NCBI GenBank assembly: GCA_002633005.1
Contig: NMRA01000104.1
Span: 616,841-680,840, forward strand
Source: Phoronis australis
Lineage: Eukaryota; Phoronida; Phoronidae
DNA: 64,000 nucleotides
Direction: 5' to 3'
Below the pieces are notes generated by a model that searched no databases, was not told the DNA's origin, and saw only the letters and a program-made list of their open reading frames with translations. Every line of letters begins with the position of its first letter. Position 1 is the first letter of the stretch. This document shows positions 35,993 through 53,664 of this stretch, in pieces. The position numbers were made by a program, and so were the translations under genes.

Positions 35993-38900
35993 CTGTAATG
36001 AAACAAGTACTGAAATATGAGACAGAAAGAAAGTTGTCCGTTTTCTTGGCAGCTCAGAGACTGGACCATGGGCCTTGGTTAGGAAAGACATTAAAGGTAA
36101 CCCTGGGGTCTGTTTCAAGACTTAAGAAATTTGGTCTATTTCTAAAAATATTTATTAAAACACATTATTTTGAGCAAAAATACAAAGTCTCTGAGAAAAA
36201 AAATATCTGCTAGTTATTGAGATAGTTTCTGTTATTTCTAGACTGTGATGCACTCATAATTTCTTGGCTAAACTTTCATTCAGCAATTGTGAAACAGGAG
36301 TATGAGACAAAATTTCTGTCTAAGATTTCAGTCACATCCATATTAAGACAGACCCCCGGTGTGTATAAGTAGATTCAAACAGATACACAATGATTATTCT
36401 TGCCACCCAAGTATAAAACATTCAGGCAGGCAGACATATAACAATCTACCTTTGGCATACTGTGCAGCAAGTCCCTCATCTCTTCAAAATTGATCTTGCG
36501 GTCTTGAGGACTAATAGAGAGCCCATATTCTAATATCTCTTGCAATATCTCCGGGCACCCCTCCACAGACAGGCTTTCCTGGTTAGTAATCAATTGCTCA
36601 ACCACATGGTTTGCATCAAGGCCTGACCAGGGAATTTCACCTTAAATAACACAACATTTGGCATCAGCTTAAATGATAACAAGGCAAAATGCATTTGGCA
36701 GTCACAGGACAGTTAACAAAACAAAAAAAATCATACATCCAAGATCTGTGTACATCCTAGCAATAAAGAAAGATGCATCATGAGAATGTACACAGAAATG
36801 AAAAGGCGACGGTGGGTAATTTATTACGATAGAATAGTAAAACAAAATATAGTGAAAAATAATACTTTACATAAACTAAATTCTGTTAATTGCAACCACT
36901 ATGTATTTCATTTTAATAAAAAAAACAATGTCTTTTGAGTGATGAATTGTTAAAGGATTAACATTTGAACAAGATGTCCCAAATTAAAGCCATTGTCAAA
37001 GCAAAAATACAGGTTTTACCTCTGAAAAACCGAGCTTCATGTAGGATGGCATGTGCTTAACAAGCCTCAATATGTTCAGATCTTCTGAGTAATTCATTTC
37101 AGGTTTTAGTTCAACCTCAATTTAACACAATGAGAAAAATCAAATTTTCGTAGGTGAAGCCCATTGTCGGTGACATTTTTACACTATTTTACATCAAGTG
37201 TGACGTACCTTTCAGCATTTCCCACAGGACGGTACAGTAGCTGTACATGTCCGACTCTTCACAGGGGAAGCCCGTTCCTGTCAGTAGTTCAGGTGCCATC
37301 CAGTTACACACAGCGTTAGCGTTAGTGTTACTCTTCAGTGCTGTCCACTGGCGACGGTTCTCCTCTTCAGCATCTCTACACAAACAACACATTAGCTTAA
37401 TATGAATGCACAACCATCCAACTAACTCCCAAGTTCCGCAGACCCCTACATTACAGAATGACAGAATTCCTATAAAACACAGTTTCACACAGTATCAGGG
37501 CTTGGAATGACCAATGACAAAAAACGCTGAAACTTTGAAACTTTTACGGCCCAAATCATGCCCGATAACCAGCCTTGAAATGGTCAATGTGAACCTTTCC
37601 CCGACAAAAATCGGGACTAAAAAAAAAAAAAAACGTTACCACCATCAGTAGCATGCGTCTGCGTCCTTTTAGCTCGCCTGTCCAGAGCGGTAGTATTTGT
37701 CGCCGCGCTTAACAATAACACGAGACGCCATTGAAAATCCCACCACGCTGTCCCAGATGCCCCGGCAATGTTGACAATTTACGTTAATCCGAAACATAAA
37801 GAGCAACTTCCGCTTTTCGAGGTGAACGTCGTCTGCAATGCCGCGGTAAGAAAGGAATTTGCCGCGGAGATTTTATATCAAATCCGATTTTTTTACGCGG
37901 AAATATTATAAAAAAAAGCGGAAAGCACATTTGAAAAAAGCAGAAATCCGCGTTTCCACAGAAAATTCCAAGCCCTGCAGTATGCTTCAATAATTTAGTT
38001 ATCAACCAATACTGCCTGATAAACATTCCCTCGCTAAGTACTGTCTACCCTCTCTATGCTATGACCAGGTGAGCACCTACCTGTAGTTAACAGCATACTC
38101 AAAGTTGCTCAGTTTAGCTAGGTTAGGTCCCACTAACTGTACTGCGTGAGAAGTGAGTGAACAGTGCACAATGCCTCGGGAGTGAGTATAGACAAGGGCA
38201 TCAGCTATCTGAGTCATGATACTGTCAGTTGCTGTCACACTCAGGTGTTCAAACTGAAAGAACAACACAGCTACTAAACTATACACAGATAATAAACTGA
38301 TGACAAAAATATTTTGAAAGTGGGCTCTTTATTGTTATTCAAAGATCTGCTCTAGGTCCCCTTAAGGACCAGTCTTACCAAAGCCTTATACACAGTAAGA
38401 AAAACACTACATAACAAGCATTCTAAACAGTTAAACAAAGTAATTTTGCATGGCAGTTAAATAGCCTACAACAGTAGCCATACTTATACGGAATATTGTC
38501 TGGCCAGCTGTACTTACCCTCCCATGCAGAAATGATACAGAATATTGTCTAGGCATCAGTACTTACCATCTCATGCAGATATGGTGAAGAATACTGTCTG
38601 GGCAGAAGAACTTGTCTTAGCATGCAGATATGCTATCTGGGCAGCAGTACTTACCCTCTCATGCAAGAAGAAGAATAGTGATCCATATCTGACTCGTTCG
38701 TACAGAAGAACTATACTGTCCAGGTTATGTGTTTGACAGAGACCCATCAGCAATAGAATGTTGGGGTGTCGTAAATGACTAAGGTGGAGAGAAGAATGTT
38801 ATCTACATTAAGGGGACATTAGCTAATAACCTCTAAAGCCTGTTTACTAGACGGACACATTGGAGATTAAACAGCACAAAAAAGTTTTGACTAAGCGTGA

Positions 38901-41900
38901 ACACTCAAAACATATCGTAAAGTTTTTAAGAGAAGTGAGAGTGGAGCAGGGGTGGAACCATTACCAAAGGCTGTCGAACACTTACCACAGAGGGCGACAC
39001 ATGTCACATGAGTAATGCAGAAGTAGCACTCTTCACAAAACTCTCGCCATGCACCTTAAATACACTTAACGTACACAAACAACCCTGAATGAACACATTT
39101 TTCATGCAAGCGCCCTCTGGTGCAGGGTAAATGTAAAAGTGAGTATTGTTCGACTTTTTACCAGAAGCTCTATTTCAAGCTTTACAGGAGCATACTAGAC
39201 TTAAAAACTAAATACTGAAAATGTGAGAATAACAAACAACTAATGAATGATCTCCTTTTACACGTACCTTACAAAGTCAGACTCCTCGATGAGTAAGTCT
39301 ATAACACCACCAGCAGTGGGCTTGTGATGAAGTCGTTTCACCGTCACATGGGTCTTGTCCCAGATCATGCTGAAAATAAATACACAGAAATTATCAGAAT
39401 GTGAAATTCAACTTGACATGTAAGCAAGGACTAAACTGAAAGAGGCCATTTTGTAGATGAGATTGAAATGCATACAATCCTTTTAAGGCACACTGAGGTC
39501 TAAATATTGAAAGCACATTTGGAGGGCAGTTACTGATACTGGCAATAAGGCAGCCTGCCAGTGGGCATGTCTAACAGAAAACTGATCAAATGCTTAATAT
39601 AAATATGAAGGCCTCAACAGCCTACCAGTCTAACATTGTTCTTAGGAGTAAAGAATATTCTTAAGACTTAAACACAATACACTGGAAGCAAACACCATTT
39701 CTCCCTTGAATGTTGGCAAATGTAGAGCTTGTCTCACAACTTACCTTCCATGTCCTGAAGAAAGAAAAGGGTTTGAACACTACAACCTTATTTTACCAAT
39801 CACCATGTTCATGAATACCGGTTACAACAAAACAGCACTTAATGTTAATCTTTACTAACTGAAAGATAAGCAAGTTAGTATTGTCAGCAACAAAAGGAGA
39901 AGAGACCGACTACCAGCCAACATATGCACTACCTCTCCATGACCATAAATGCCCCGTTGTTGAATGTCAGGCCATATTCGTCATGTACGAGGCCAGTGTC
40001 AGGTATGAGAGGTATAGTTGACACAGCCCCTGCCTGTTTACCCACATACACCTAGACAACATCACAGCAGAAATAATTCAGTACATAACTGCAATCACTA
40101 ACATACTAAATCTCTACATTAACAGATGATATAAAATCCGTAAGACAGATTACATGGATTACCCCTTTAAGTAAAGACATCATATATTCTCCCACTGAAC
40201 AAACCACCAACTTACTGTGCCAAATCCCAAGCTATGAGCACTGCCGGTTCCTCGTACAAAGTTGTAAATACTCTCAAAGCCCATCTTACTGTCCCTCCCT
40301 AGGGTATCTTCACTGTCGTTGCGTGTCTTGAAGAGCTTGGCCACGGACCCAGCACTGCCTGTAGTCCTGTTAATTAAGCCAGTTAGGAACAGGATAAAAA
40401 CATGTTTGGCATTAGAGGGACAGTACGACAATAACAAGGCTCTCAAAGTGAACATTGTGTTTAGGTGTTTAGGCTCTAGAAAAATGTGCAGATTAGACTA
40501 ACTTTAGAACATATCTCAAAAAAGGTTGATTGAACATACGAAACTTTCAGGTACTATGCTTTATGCACTGTTATCGAAAACGCTGTAGTTAGGAATAACT
40601 TTTAAAATATTACACATTTGCACAAGGAGCTATCAACAAAGGACTGCATGAAAAGAAAAGGAAATGAAATTTTACACTGTAACAGCATTCGTTGAGATCT
40701 CACTGTGAATATTTATATCAAAATGTTACTAATACCGTGGTTTTGCTATCAATGCACCTTTCTTTTTTTGCTCAGTTTTACTAAAAGACAACAAAATTAA
40801 ACTCTACAAGCTTTATAATTTTAAAATAGTTTAACCGAGTTAAAATCTAGTTGTGATGTTTGGCTAAACATGCCAGACTTGTCAATAAGGTACTACACAG
40901 ACTTACTAAGGTTCTGTAGGACCTTAGTAAACAAGTTCGCCCATTTCGCAAATTATCCACAAAACTATAAATTTTAACTCGATAAAAACAGCTGTTTTCT
41001 CAAAGCAGAGATTGCAGAATTTGGTACAAATTTTGACTTTTTGCCAGAATCTGCCATTAATTGCGTTACGTAACCATGTCTTTTTAGTAAAAATTAGGCA
41101 AAAAAGAAAGGCAGACTCACAGCAAAACAACAGCATCAAAAACATGATCAAATTTTACTTGTTATTATATAAAGGTTCAAGATGAGATCTCAGATATGCT
41201 TACAGTTTTCTAAACTATCACATTTCATTCTTTTTTATGCAACTTAAAGATTTTTTTTAACGAAAATGTGAGATATGATGTTCTGAAGTTATCCAAATCT
41301 AGGCACTTTTACAAGCTCCTACATAAAATTTTTACTGACAGACGCATATTATATTTCTCATTAGTCCCACTAAGTATCACCACCAGGTCTGGATCTTTCA
41401 ACCAAATACAGAAAGCAATTACAATCGACGGCCCACAGCATGACCTGCACAGACACTGTGACATTACAATATCAATAAGTAAACACATTTTCAAATGAAT
41501 TTTGAGCAGCAGACTTATAAAAATAAGTTCTCGAGTTTTACCTGTCTACCCATCATAAGTTCATAGCTTCAACTTCATAAAGCGAATTCAAACAGTGAAC
41601 AGTGTGCAAATCAATTTTACTGCACCATCATCCATTTCATTAGACTAGGTAAACCTGCGTCAGATGCAAACTTGTGTACAGACACCTTACCTAGCCAAGT
41701 AAGTATCTGATTGATGCTCCATCAGGATATCACGACCAGAGTTGGTCATGGCGAAGAGACGAGCCTTCTCAATATACTCCAGCAAGTCTTTTCGCTTACG
41801 TCTGTCTGTGTTGAAGAAGGCAAAGTCATGGGGCTTGTGACCATCGTCATCGTGCAAGCGCAGGTCACCACCGTGCTCGATCAGTTTGCTCAGCCCTAAA

Positions 41901-44319
41901 ACAGTGCCATGGTAACACGAAGCATGCATCGGAGTCTGGCCTCTGGAACAACGCCTGAAACAAAACTTTAGAACTCATTTGTTAAGTTTGTTAATGTGGC
42001 AAGGATTTTCAACAATTTTCTGGACAACGTGAACTCTTATCTCCCAAATACTAGCACGTCTGACTGTCAAAAAATGCATCTTTTTCCTAACCCCAGTGGT
42101 CTCGTGACCACAACGGAACGTAAGGTAACATTTCATCACTTCAGGACACCAAATAGGGTGGACGAGAGTTTTATTTTCTTCACTTTTTAAATAAAACTGT
42201 TACGAGATGTTTTAGAATTTTGAAGCTCTGTTCCATAGTTGCCATCAGACTCTCATTCAAATAGCTGTGACAACTCACAACAATGGTAGAAGATATTGAA
42301 AAAACAAGCAAGGCTGTCAGAGATAGGAATTGCATACATAACATCATCTCATTATGTATAGGATCAGGTCAGTGCTCGATTTGGCAACCTGCAGCACATG
42401 CTGACAACAGGCACAACCACATTTAAGTCTTTTTTGAAAGTTTGGTCCAAATCCCCTGAGAATGTAAAAGAACACACAGAAGAGCATTTGCCCATTTGGA
42501 TGTGCCTACATTCATAAAAATATGTCTTTGGTCAAATTGCAACAAAATGCCAATGACATGCGTTATGACCCCTTGAAATTTAGAAGGGGGTTGTGAACAT
42601 TTATCATTCTCTGCATGATCGCATGGACAGAATACGCCTGCCACTGCTACACCACTTTCACCTTTAGCAGGGGGTACAGGAGGACAATTTTGACACTTAT
42701 TTCGTACGAAACAGTTTAGATTACAGTGTAGGCCACTACCTGGCCACTATTCACCACAGGACCCAATATGTAAGCACAGACAAAATATGACACTTAAAAC
42801 ACAAGATGATAATGGAAGAACAAACTCATTAGGGTGTGCTCCACTTTCCAAGAGAATGGTCATGCATTCCACCTTGCCATTATAAGCTGCAGCGAACAGA
42901 GCTGTCTGTCCCAAATCATTCTTACAGTCTATCTTTTCATCTGAAATAGAGATGACCATGTTACAATCCATTTACTTATTCACACTTTGAATGCATTTAA
43001 AGCTCACACGTACAGTAGTTAATTTATCTGAAGATATAGCAATATTGCCAAGTTCAGTTTTAGTTTAATAACATAGAACCAACCATACACTACACATACC
43101 TGAATGTATTATTGGCTAATATATAACAATAGGACAGTGACGTTAGAATTTTGCGAAATAAAGTACGCTACACAAAAAGTCTGACACACTACTGAGGCTT
43201 CTACAGGCCCATTGCAACGGACACTGAGTTTTAACTTCACTGCTCATACTCATAGTCTGCCAGCCTACTTGAGGAATTTCACATGTGTTTTGATGTGTTC
43301 ACATGTATTTTGATGTTATCGCTATCTAGGACAGTTTTCACTGAAACTACTTTACTTCCAAAGCATTCTATTCTAATGCTTTGGTAAGTGAACACCAACA
43401 GACATGGTGTTCTGGTGCCTCATCTTCTATCAATCGTTTTGGGCAGCAGGATTCTATTACTCAACCTGTTGTTTCCTTAGTGCCGCACAACACAGTGACA
43501 CCTGCATTATCTTTTGCAGATGGTCAGACTCAAAAGCTTGGTTAGACAGGGAGTTACCGACCCGACTGCCTCTTTTGTTCACTTCTGTTAGTCCAAGGTG
43601 TTTTTCATCATTTTAATGACCAATCCCTCATTATTAAAACACATGAGACATAAGGGAAAGGTAATATTCTGAACCAACTTTGGCTAATCTGTATTACTGT
43701 CTATGTAGCACCATAGCCTGATTTGATATAGTTAAAAGTTATATTGAACACTGGATCGCTACATTGGAGGGTAAAAAATGGTCAACTTCAAAGTTAAATA
43801 TGCAATTACAACAGCAATTCCTAACAAGGTGACCCCGCAGCCTTGATATTCTATAATATACTATAATGTACTGTGAAAAATTATTTTTTTTTGTTTTCTG
43901 TACACAGCAGCTCTAGGGGCTCATGGGGCAGTCGCCCAGAATAAAAAGTTCATATGATTTAGAAGTGATGCAAGACAGAAAAAGCTTCATTGCTGAACCA
44001 TAGAAACAGACATACTGCAAACACGCTGCTAAGGTAACGCATAACCTTAACTGCTGGGATTCTAAGGTTTCCAAAGCTCCAGTAAAAACACCTACAAGTC
44101 TGGATTGGTATGATTCGCTGCAAAGAACTGCACTAGTGACACTAAATAAAACAGTTGAACAGAACACATACTTCCCAAAGCAATTATTGCTTTTTTCAAA
44201 TCTTTCTTCTTTCCATGCACGGCAGCTTTATGAAGGGCGTGTTCATGAGTAAACGATGGGTCTACCTGGCCAATGTTGATTGGCGGGGGAGGATTAAGGC
44301 CACCTTGCCTGTGGGTCAT
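24975..44319 (-). CDS. TEX14: TEX14-like protein: ankyrin repeats, pseudokinase and long tail (about 25 exons)
   Basis: In mammals TEX14 sits at germ-cell intercellular bridges and at kinetochores. Exons in transcript order: 44172-44319, 42826-42940, 41691-41954, 40216-40366, 39933-40051, 39268-39369, 38655-38778, 38081-38253, 37209-37375, 36450-36640, 35871-35992, 35101-35580, 34724-34858, 33495-33836, 32942-33100, 32408-32554, 31904-32051, 31383-31505, 30689-30819, 30018-30070, 28490-28633, 28158-28231, 26985-27279, probably 26799-26827, and 24975-25172. Phases agree throughout, giving about 1,377 residues (mammalian TEX14 is about 1,500). Diagnostic matches include LGQTALF.AA, GGDLRLHD and SLGFGT before the kinase-like fold. 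The ATG at 44317-44319 is the first in frame after an acceptor (TGCAG), so a non-coding first exon upstream is expected. The order ankyrin, kinase-like, tail fits only TEX14. Confidence 0.9.
25173..26798. other. TEX14 intron with a diverged ~200-bp tandem duplication
   Basis: The passages at about 25968-26020 (TTTTTTGTGGCTTTTCTTAA then AGTGGTTCGCA) and 26166-26215 (TTTTTCGTGACCTGCTTTTT then AGTAGTTCGCA) are related copies about 198 bp apart. Otherwise nothing recognised. Confidence 0.45.
27280..28157. other. TEX14 intron, nothing recognised
   Basis: AT-rich, with no exon or repeat supported. Confidence 0.5.
28634..30017. repeat. TEX14 intron with degenerate repeat units (29196-29900)
   Basis: Variants of the phrase TTGAGATATTGCATCAACAT then TTTCC(A)AA recur at about 29209, 29731 and 29877, with further half-units such as AAAGCTTCCTCT and AAAGCTGCCATCT. 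The pattern is that of an old, diverged tandem or dispersed repeat. A 12-C run at 29301-29312 lies inside it. A related fragment is at 1780-1850. Confidence 0.5.
31550..31717. repeat. 30-bp minisatellite in a TEX14 intron
   Basis: About five units beginning GAACAGTG, GAACAATG or GAACACTG recur every 30 bases. Because 30 is divisible by three, the minus strand has an open frame with a 10-residue period (VHSLWCSFTI, VHRLWLNLTT, VHYPYCSMIT). That frame is not an exon. The array lies just 45 bp outside the acceptor of exon 31383-31505. Confidence 0.85.
33343..33411 (-). repeat. tRNA-Arg-like sequence (tRNA pseudogene or SINE head) in a TEX14 intron
   Basis: On the minus strand, GGCAGTGTGGCCTAATGCGA then TAGGTATCCGCCTT carries an A-box-like TGGCCTAATG, and GTGGGTTCTGGGCC is a degraded B box (GGTTCRANNCC expected). 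The two ends, GCAGTGTGG and CCACACTGC, are exactly complementary over 9 bases, as for an acceptor stem. It is in the same orientation as TEX14. The degraded T loop makes a functional tRNA unlikely. Confidence 0.6.
36450..40366 (-). CDS. TEX14: TEX14 exons 4-10: pseudokinase domain
   Basis: The order of kinase subdomains is clear. SLGFGT stands at the glycine-loop position, VTVKRLHHK holds the ATP-site lysine, and IEESDFVRHLRHPNILLLMG is the alpha-C to beta-4 segment. Then come LLYERVRYGSLFFFLHE, IVHCSLTSHAV where HRD should be, KLSNFEYA where DFG should be, WMAPELLTG (APE present), SDMYSYCTVLWEMLKG, and GEIPWSGLDANHVVEQLI. The catalytic Asp of HRD and the Asp of DFG are both lost, so phosphotransfer is not expected. 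Human TEX14 has the same losses. The Lys and APE motifs suggest a kept fold. Confidence 0.9.
38480..38656. repeat. ~45-49-bp minisatellite that repeats the splice donor of a TEX14 exon
   Basis: On the minus strand the real donor of exon 38655-38778 reads GCATGAGAGG|GTAAGTACTG. Downstream in the intron are GCATGAGATG|GTAAGTACTG (donor at 38559-38566) and GCATGGGAGG|GTAAGTACAG (donor at 38510-38517). A fourth, decayed copy without a donor lies at about 38604-38625. Each unit also carries AGAATA(T/C)TGTCT. The array is therefore a tandem duplication of the last exon bases plus the 5' splice site. Confidence 0.9.
40367..41690. other. TEX14 intron, nothing recognised
   Basis: AT-rich. Short ORFs on both strands lack motifs. 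Confidence 0.5.
41691..44319 (-). CDS. TEX14: TEX14 exons 1-3: ankyrin-repeat region
   Basis: Exon 1 encodes MTHRQGGLNPPPPINIGQVD and then HALHKAAVHGKKKDLKKAII, a first ankyrin helix pair. Exon 2 has NDLGQTALFAAAYNGKVECM and TILLESGAHPNE, a canonical repeat. Exon 3 has RGQTPMHASCYHGTVLGLSK and LIEHGGDLRLHDDDGHKPHD, the third repeat, then a basic segment, DRRKRKDLLEYIEKA. The GGDLRLHD string is shared with vertebrate TEX14. Confidence 0.92.
41955..44171. other. TEX14 introns around exon 42826-42940
   Basis: Apart from the 115-bp ankyrin exon no feature is supported. Confidence 0.5.
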
Positions 44320-44323
44320 AGTT

Positions 44324-45175
44324 CTGCAATATATTTGTACAACACATTGAGCAACAAAGACAACACATCGAGGAATCCAGAAATAAACAATTTTACATTC
44401 AAGCATGTTCACAAATGACAAATGCAGATCAACTCCATTGATTTTCCCAAAAAAGATAATGTCGTCACTTTCTAAAAATTATCTGTTGAATAAAAGGTCC
44501 AATAATATGTATGTGGTTTCAGTAAAAAACTTTTGATTTACTGGTCCCCCCATGCAGTTGATGCCCAACTGCAATTTTTACTTTTTAGCGCTCATATTGG
44601 GATTGCCACCACCCCTCATTCGATATGACCGAAACTTAATTATTGAATGCCTATCTAACAGAATTGTAGCTCCCAAAATGTATAAGACTCGTTACGGGTT
44701 ACGTGTTTAATTGGTGATTGTGTACTGTAGTATAGTTATTAGTGATAGGCTGATAGGGCAAGCTGCCAGCTGTTAGGCCTAGCTAGTTAGCAGCTGGTGG
44801 AGCGAGGGTGCAGACAAAAAACTTCACAACAAAGCAATACACTTTGATAAATTACATTTCACCAGGTAATGAATATACAGCAACAACTTTCACCAGTGTT
44901 AGTCATCGAAATTTGGTTCTATTTCAAAATTATCTTACCAAATCACAAGCGCTTGCGATTTAAAGATGGCGCGTGCTACACAAATGATGCGATCGAATAA
45001 CCTGTTGTTACTCTGTTTTATTTTTTTTGCTGCAGATTTAGCACTTAAAAATTCTATAAATTAATCACATGGCATTATTTTGAATAATTAAGGCTAACAT
45101 TTATCTGCGCTTCAAAATTTGAGTAATTCGTGGGACTTTTCTCGTTGAGGGTGAGGCAGACGGAAGTGAATAAAT
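44324..45175. promoter_or_regulatory. Divergent promoter between TEX14 and DCTN5
   Basis: TEX14 (minus) and DCTN5 (plus) are head to head, with 856 bp between start codons. AAGATGGCG at 44963-44971 is a YY1-type element common at such promoters, and CAAGCGCTTG (44946-44955) is a perfect 10-bp palindrome 8 bp away. The non-coding first exon of TEX14 should lie here. No TATA box is obvious. Confidence 0.5.
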
Positions 45176-51232
<6,057 letters not shown>

Positions 51233-53664
51233 GTAAACAGTTCGTTACATGAACTATTGAATCTGATTCAGGAAAACTGTGTTGGAATACCTTTTGCTGT
51301 TGTTCTCATCTCCAGCCTTGCTTATCAAAGAATAATACCTAATACTTATTAGTTGTTTTTCAAAACTTGAATCCTGTATTCCAAGATGCTTTGATTTTAG
51401 GACACGTGCTGATATTGGGAAATGTAACCTAATATTTTACCATGAAACTGAATAGTGAAAGTATCGCACTGTGTGTTAACATCACCAGTCTGACAAAGGC
51501 TGTAGAACTGACAGCCAAAAATGTTGATGGTACGAAACTCATGGACATTATGAAGAACTTATCAATATTGTTTTTAGGAAATGAAGTTGTTTGTGTTCAA
51601 CACCTCTGGTTGTTGGTGGAATGTGTCAAGTGTAAGATGGTGTCTACATGAGGTGCACAATGATATAGGGACTTGGAACATGGTTTGAAACATTATATCA
51701 CTTGTGCGCAACTCTTAGATGGAGAATTGGAAGCAGCAGCGAGACATATGACATTAGGTGAATGTGTTAAATTTGAAAAACCACCCAGTGAACATTGCTA
51801 CCCTGGTTTCGTTGATTCGCTCACATCTCAACTTTACCCAGCTTTCTCCTGTGAAAGAGGAGCAGCATCATGCCAAGCGTGGACTTCCTCTCTGGGTGTG
51901 GTTAGCTCACATTACCTATCAGTCTTGCCTGGCATCAATGAAACATTGTTTTTACCTGTATTTGTGTTCTGGTTGGGTGAGTTTGTCTTTGTTGTAAACA
52001 AATATCCACAATTCGACTGTGAAGCATCAAAATTGACCTAGAAATAGTAGTTACAACTTGTGTTAGCTTTAAATCTGAGTCCTGCAGCATTCATGGCTCA
52101 CAAAAAATTTCAAGAATCTGCTACCAGAGTGTAATTGATATTGCCTGAAGCTAATCATTTGTCAGAGGACAACCTTATACATGTCTCGCACTTTTTAAGT
52201 TTCAAAATTACGACTAATGGATGATGAGGCTGACACACAAGTGAAAACACAAGAACTTTCACAGTTGTGAGTGCACTGCATATTGGAGATATTGAATATG
52301 TCAATGGGACAAAGAGAGCTTCTTGTTCAGAGTTGGATTTGTATCCACAAGATTGGAATAGTATGAAGTTTATTATGGACCTGTAGATGTCTTATTGATA
52401 CATGAAGTTATGTGTAGTGTGTTTTAAACATGCGGCTCTCAAAATCTAAGTCAAAATAAGAAAGGAGATTTTATTATGTATTTATTTTGTATCAAAAACA
52501 TGTAACATAAAATGTGGTAGTCTAAATATAATGAAAATATACAACACAGTTTTCTTGAGACCTACTGCACTGTCTATTCATGTCATTAAATTGAAACACT
52601 TTGAATAAGGATTTCCTGAAAATATCACTTGTGTCCTCCCGCCCTACCTCTGGTGAGGTGGGCCGGCATGTTGGTAAAATATATTTCTTCTATTTCCGTT
52701 CACCGTGAAGTCACACACATTTTGTATTTAAAAAAGTTTTCTTCATATCAGTCGAGGAAGGGCAAACAATCTTTTAACACTTTCTTGAACAGTGACACGT
52801 AAATTTGGTTCCTACAATATGCTAAGAACACCACTCTGAACACATCAATGGCATGAATTGCCAAACTTAATAAATGGTTAGCATTCATTACCTTCTTTCC
52901 AAAATACATAATATTATTAACTTCACTGCCAGACACCCTATTCCAGTCAAACAGTTATCAACAACACTGCACACGACATTCGGTGAACTTAAACTACTTC
53001 AACTTCAGTTCACTGCTTACAGGCTTTCTCTGTGCTGTGTTGTTTTTCAGGTGACACAAAAAGGCTACTTCATGCACGTTTCATTTAATGTCCCTACATT
53101 TCTGTGTTTAAGTCGTGTTTTCGTGAACTGCTGAAGCATTTATAGGTCTCTGTGCAGCTCTGTACAATAAAAATCCATTGAAGGGAAGGTTTTGTCAACT
53201 TGCACCTAATTCATTATTTTATAAGGACTCTACAGAAAGCATGAATAAACCAGCAACCACCAGTAAATTCATTCTAGTACATGATTCTGATATTCAAGTT
53301 CAAAACATAATCATGTACTTTCTTACACGACTGAAAAAGATTATTTTACATTTCAATATTTACTGTTTACTTACTAATATACAAACTGAAGAACTTAGAA
53401 GCTTAAATCAACATTCTTCAGTACATTCTTCTAAAAATAAAAATATGCAAAGCATCATGATACAACCAACACCAAGTAAAAGTAAAAGTGCCACTCATTC
53501 ATAAACAGTTATTTACTGATACACATTTCTAACATATACTGTTCTTACATAACAAAATTTAAACAAAACAATCATGCAATGCTGCTCAAAACATGACAAT
53601 TGTTAAAAAATAGCAACACAAGAAATGTCTTTAAGCTGGTCAATATCGTCTCCATGTAATGTAT
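51233..53664. other. Convergent intergenic region, DCTN5 3' UTR and 3' end of the modular receptor gene
   Basis: AATAAA on the plus strand near 52869 and 53165 could end DCTN5 transcripts. The open frame at 51673-52041 is in the probable 3' UTR and has no recognisable domain. No other gene is supported. Confidence 0.5.

Noticed and set aside
38771-38784. TCATTTACGACAC near the start of a TEX14 exon, resembling the 19-21 kb motif
   Set aside because: It is a coding sequence (S-H-L-R-H) conserved for protein reasons, with a mismatch in the motif. A chance match.
51673-52041. 122-residue open frame after DCTN5
   Set aside because: Downstream of the DCTN5 stop in the likely 3' UTR. No motif is recognisable.
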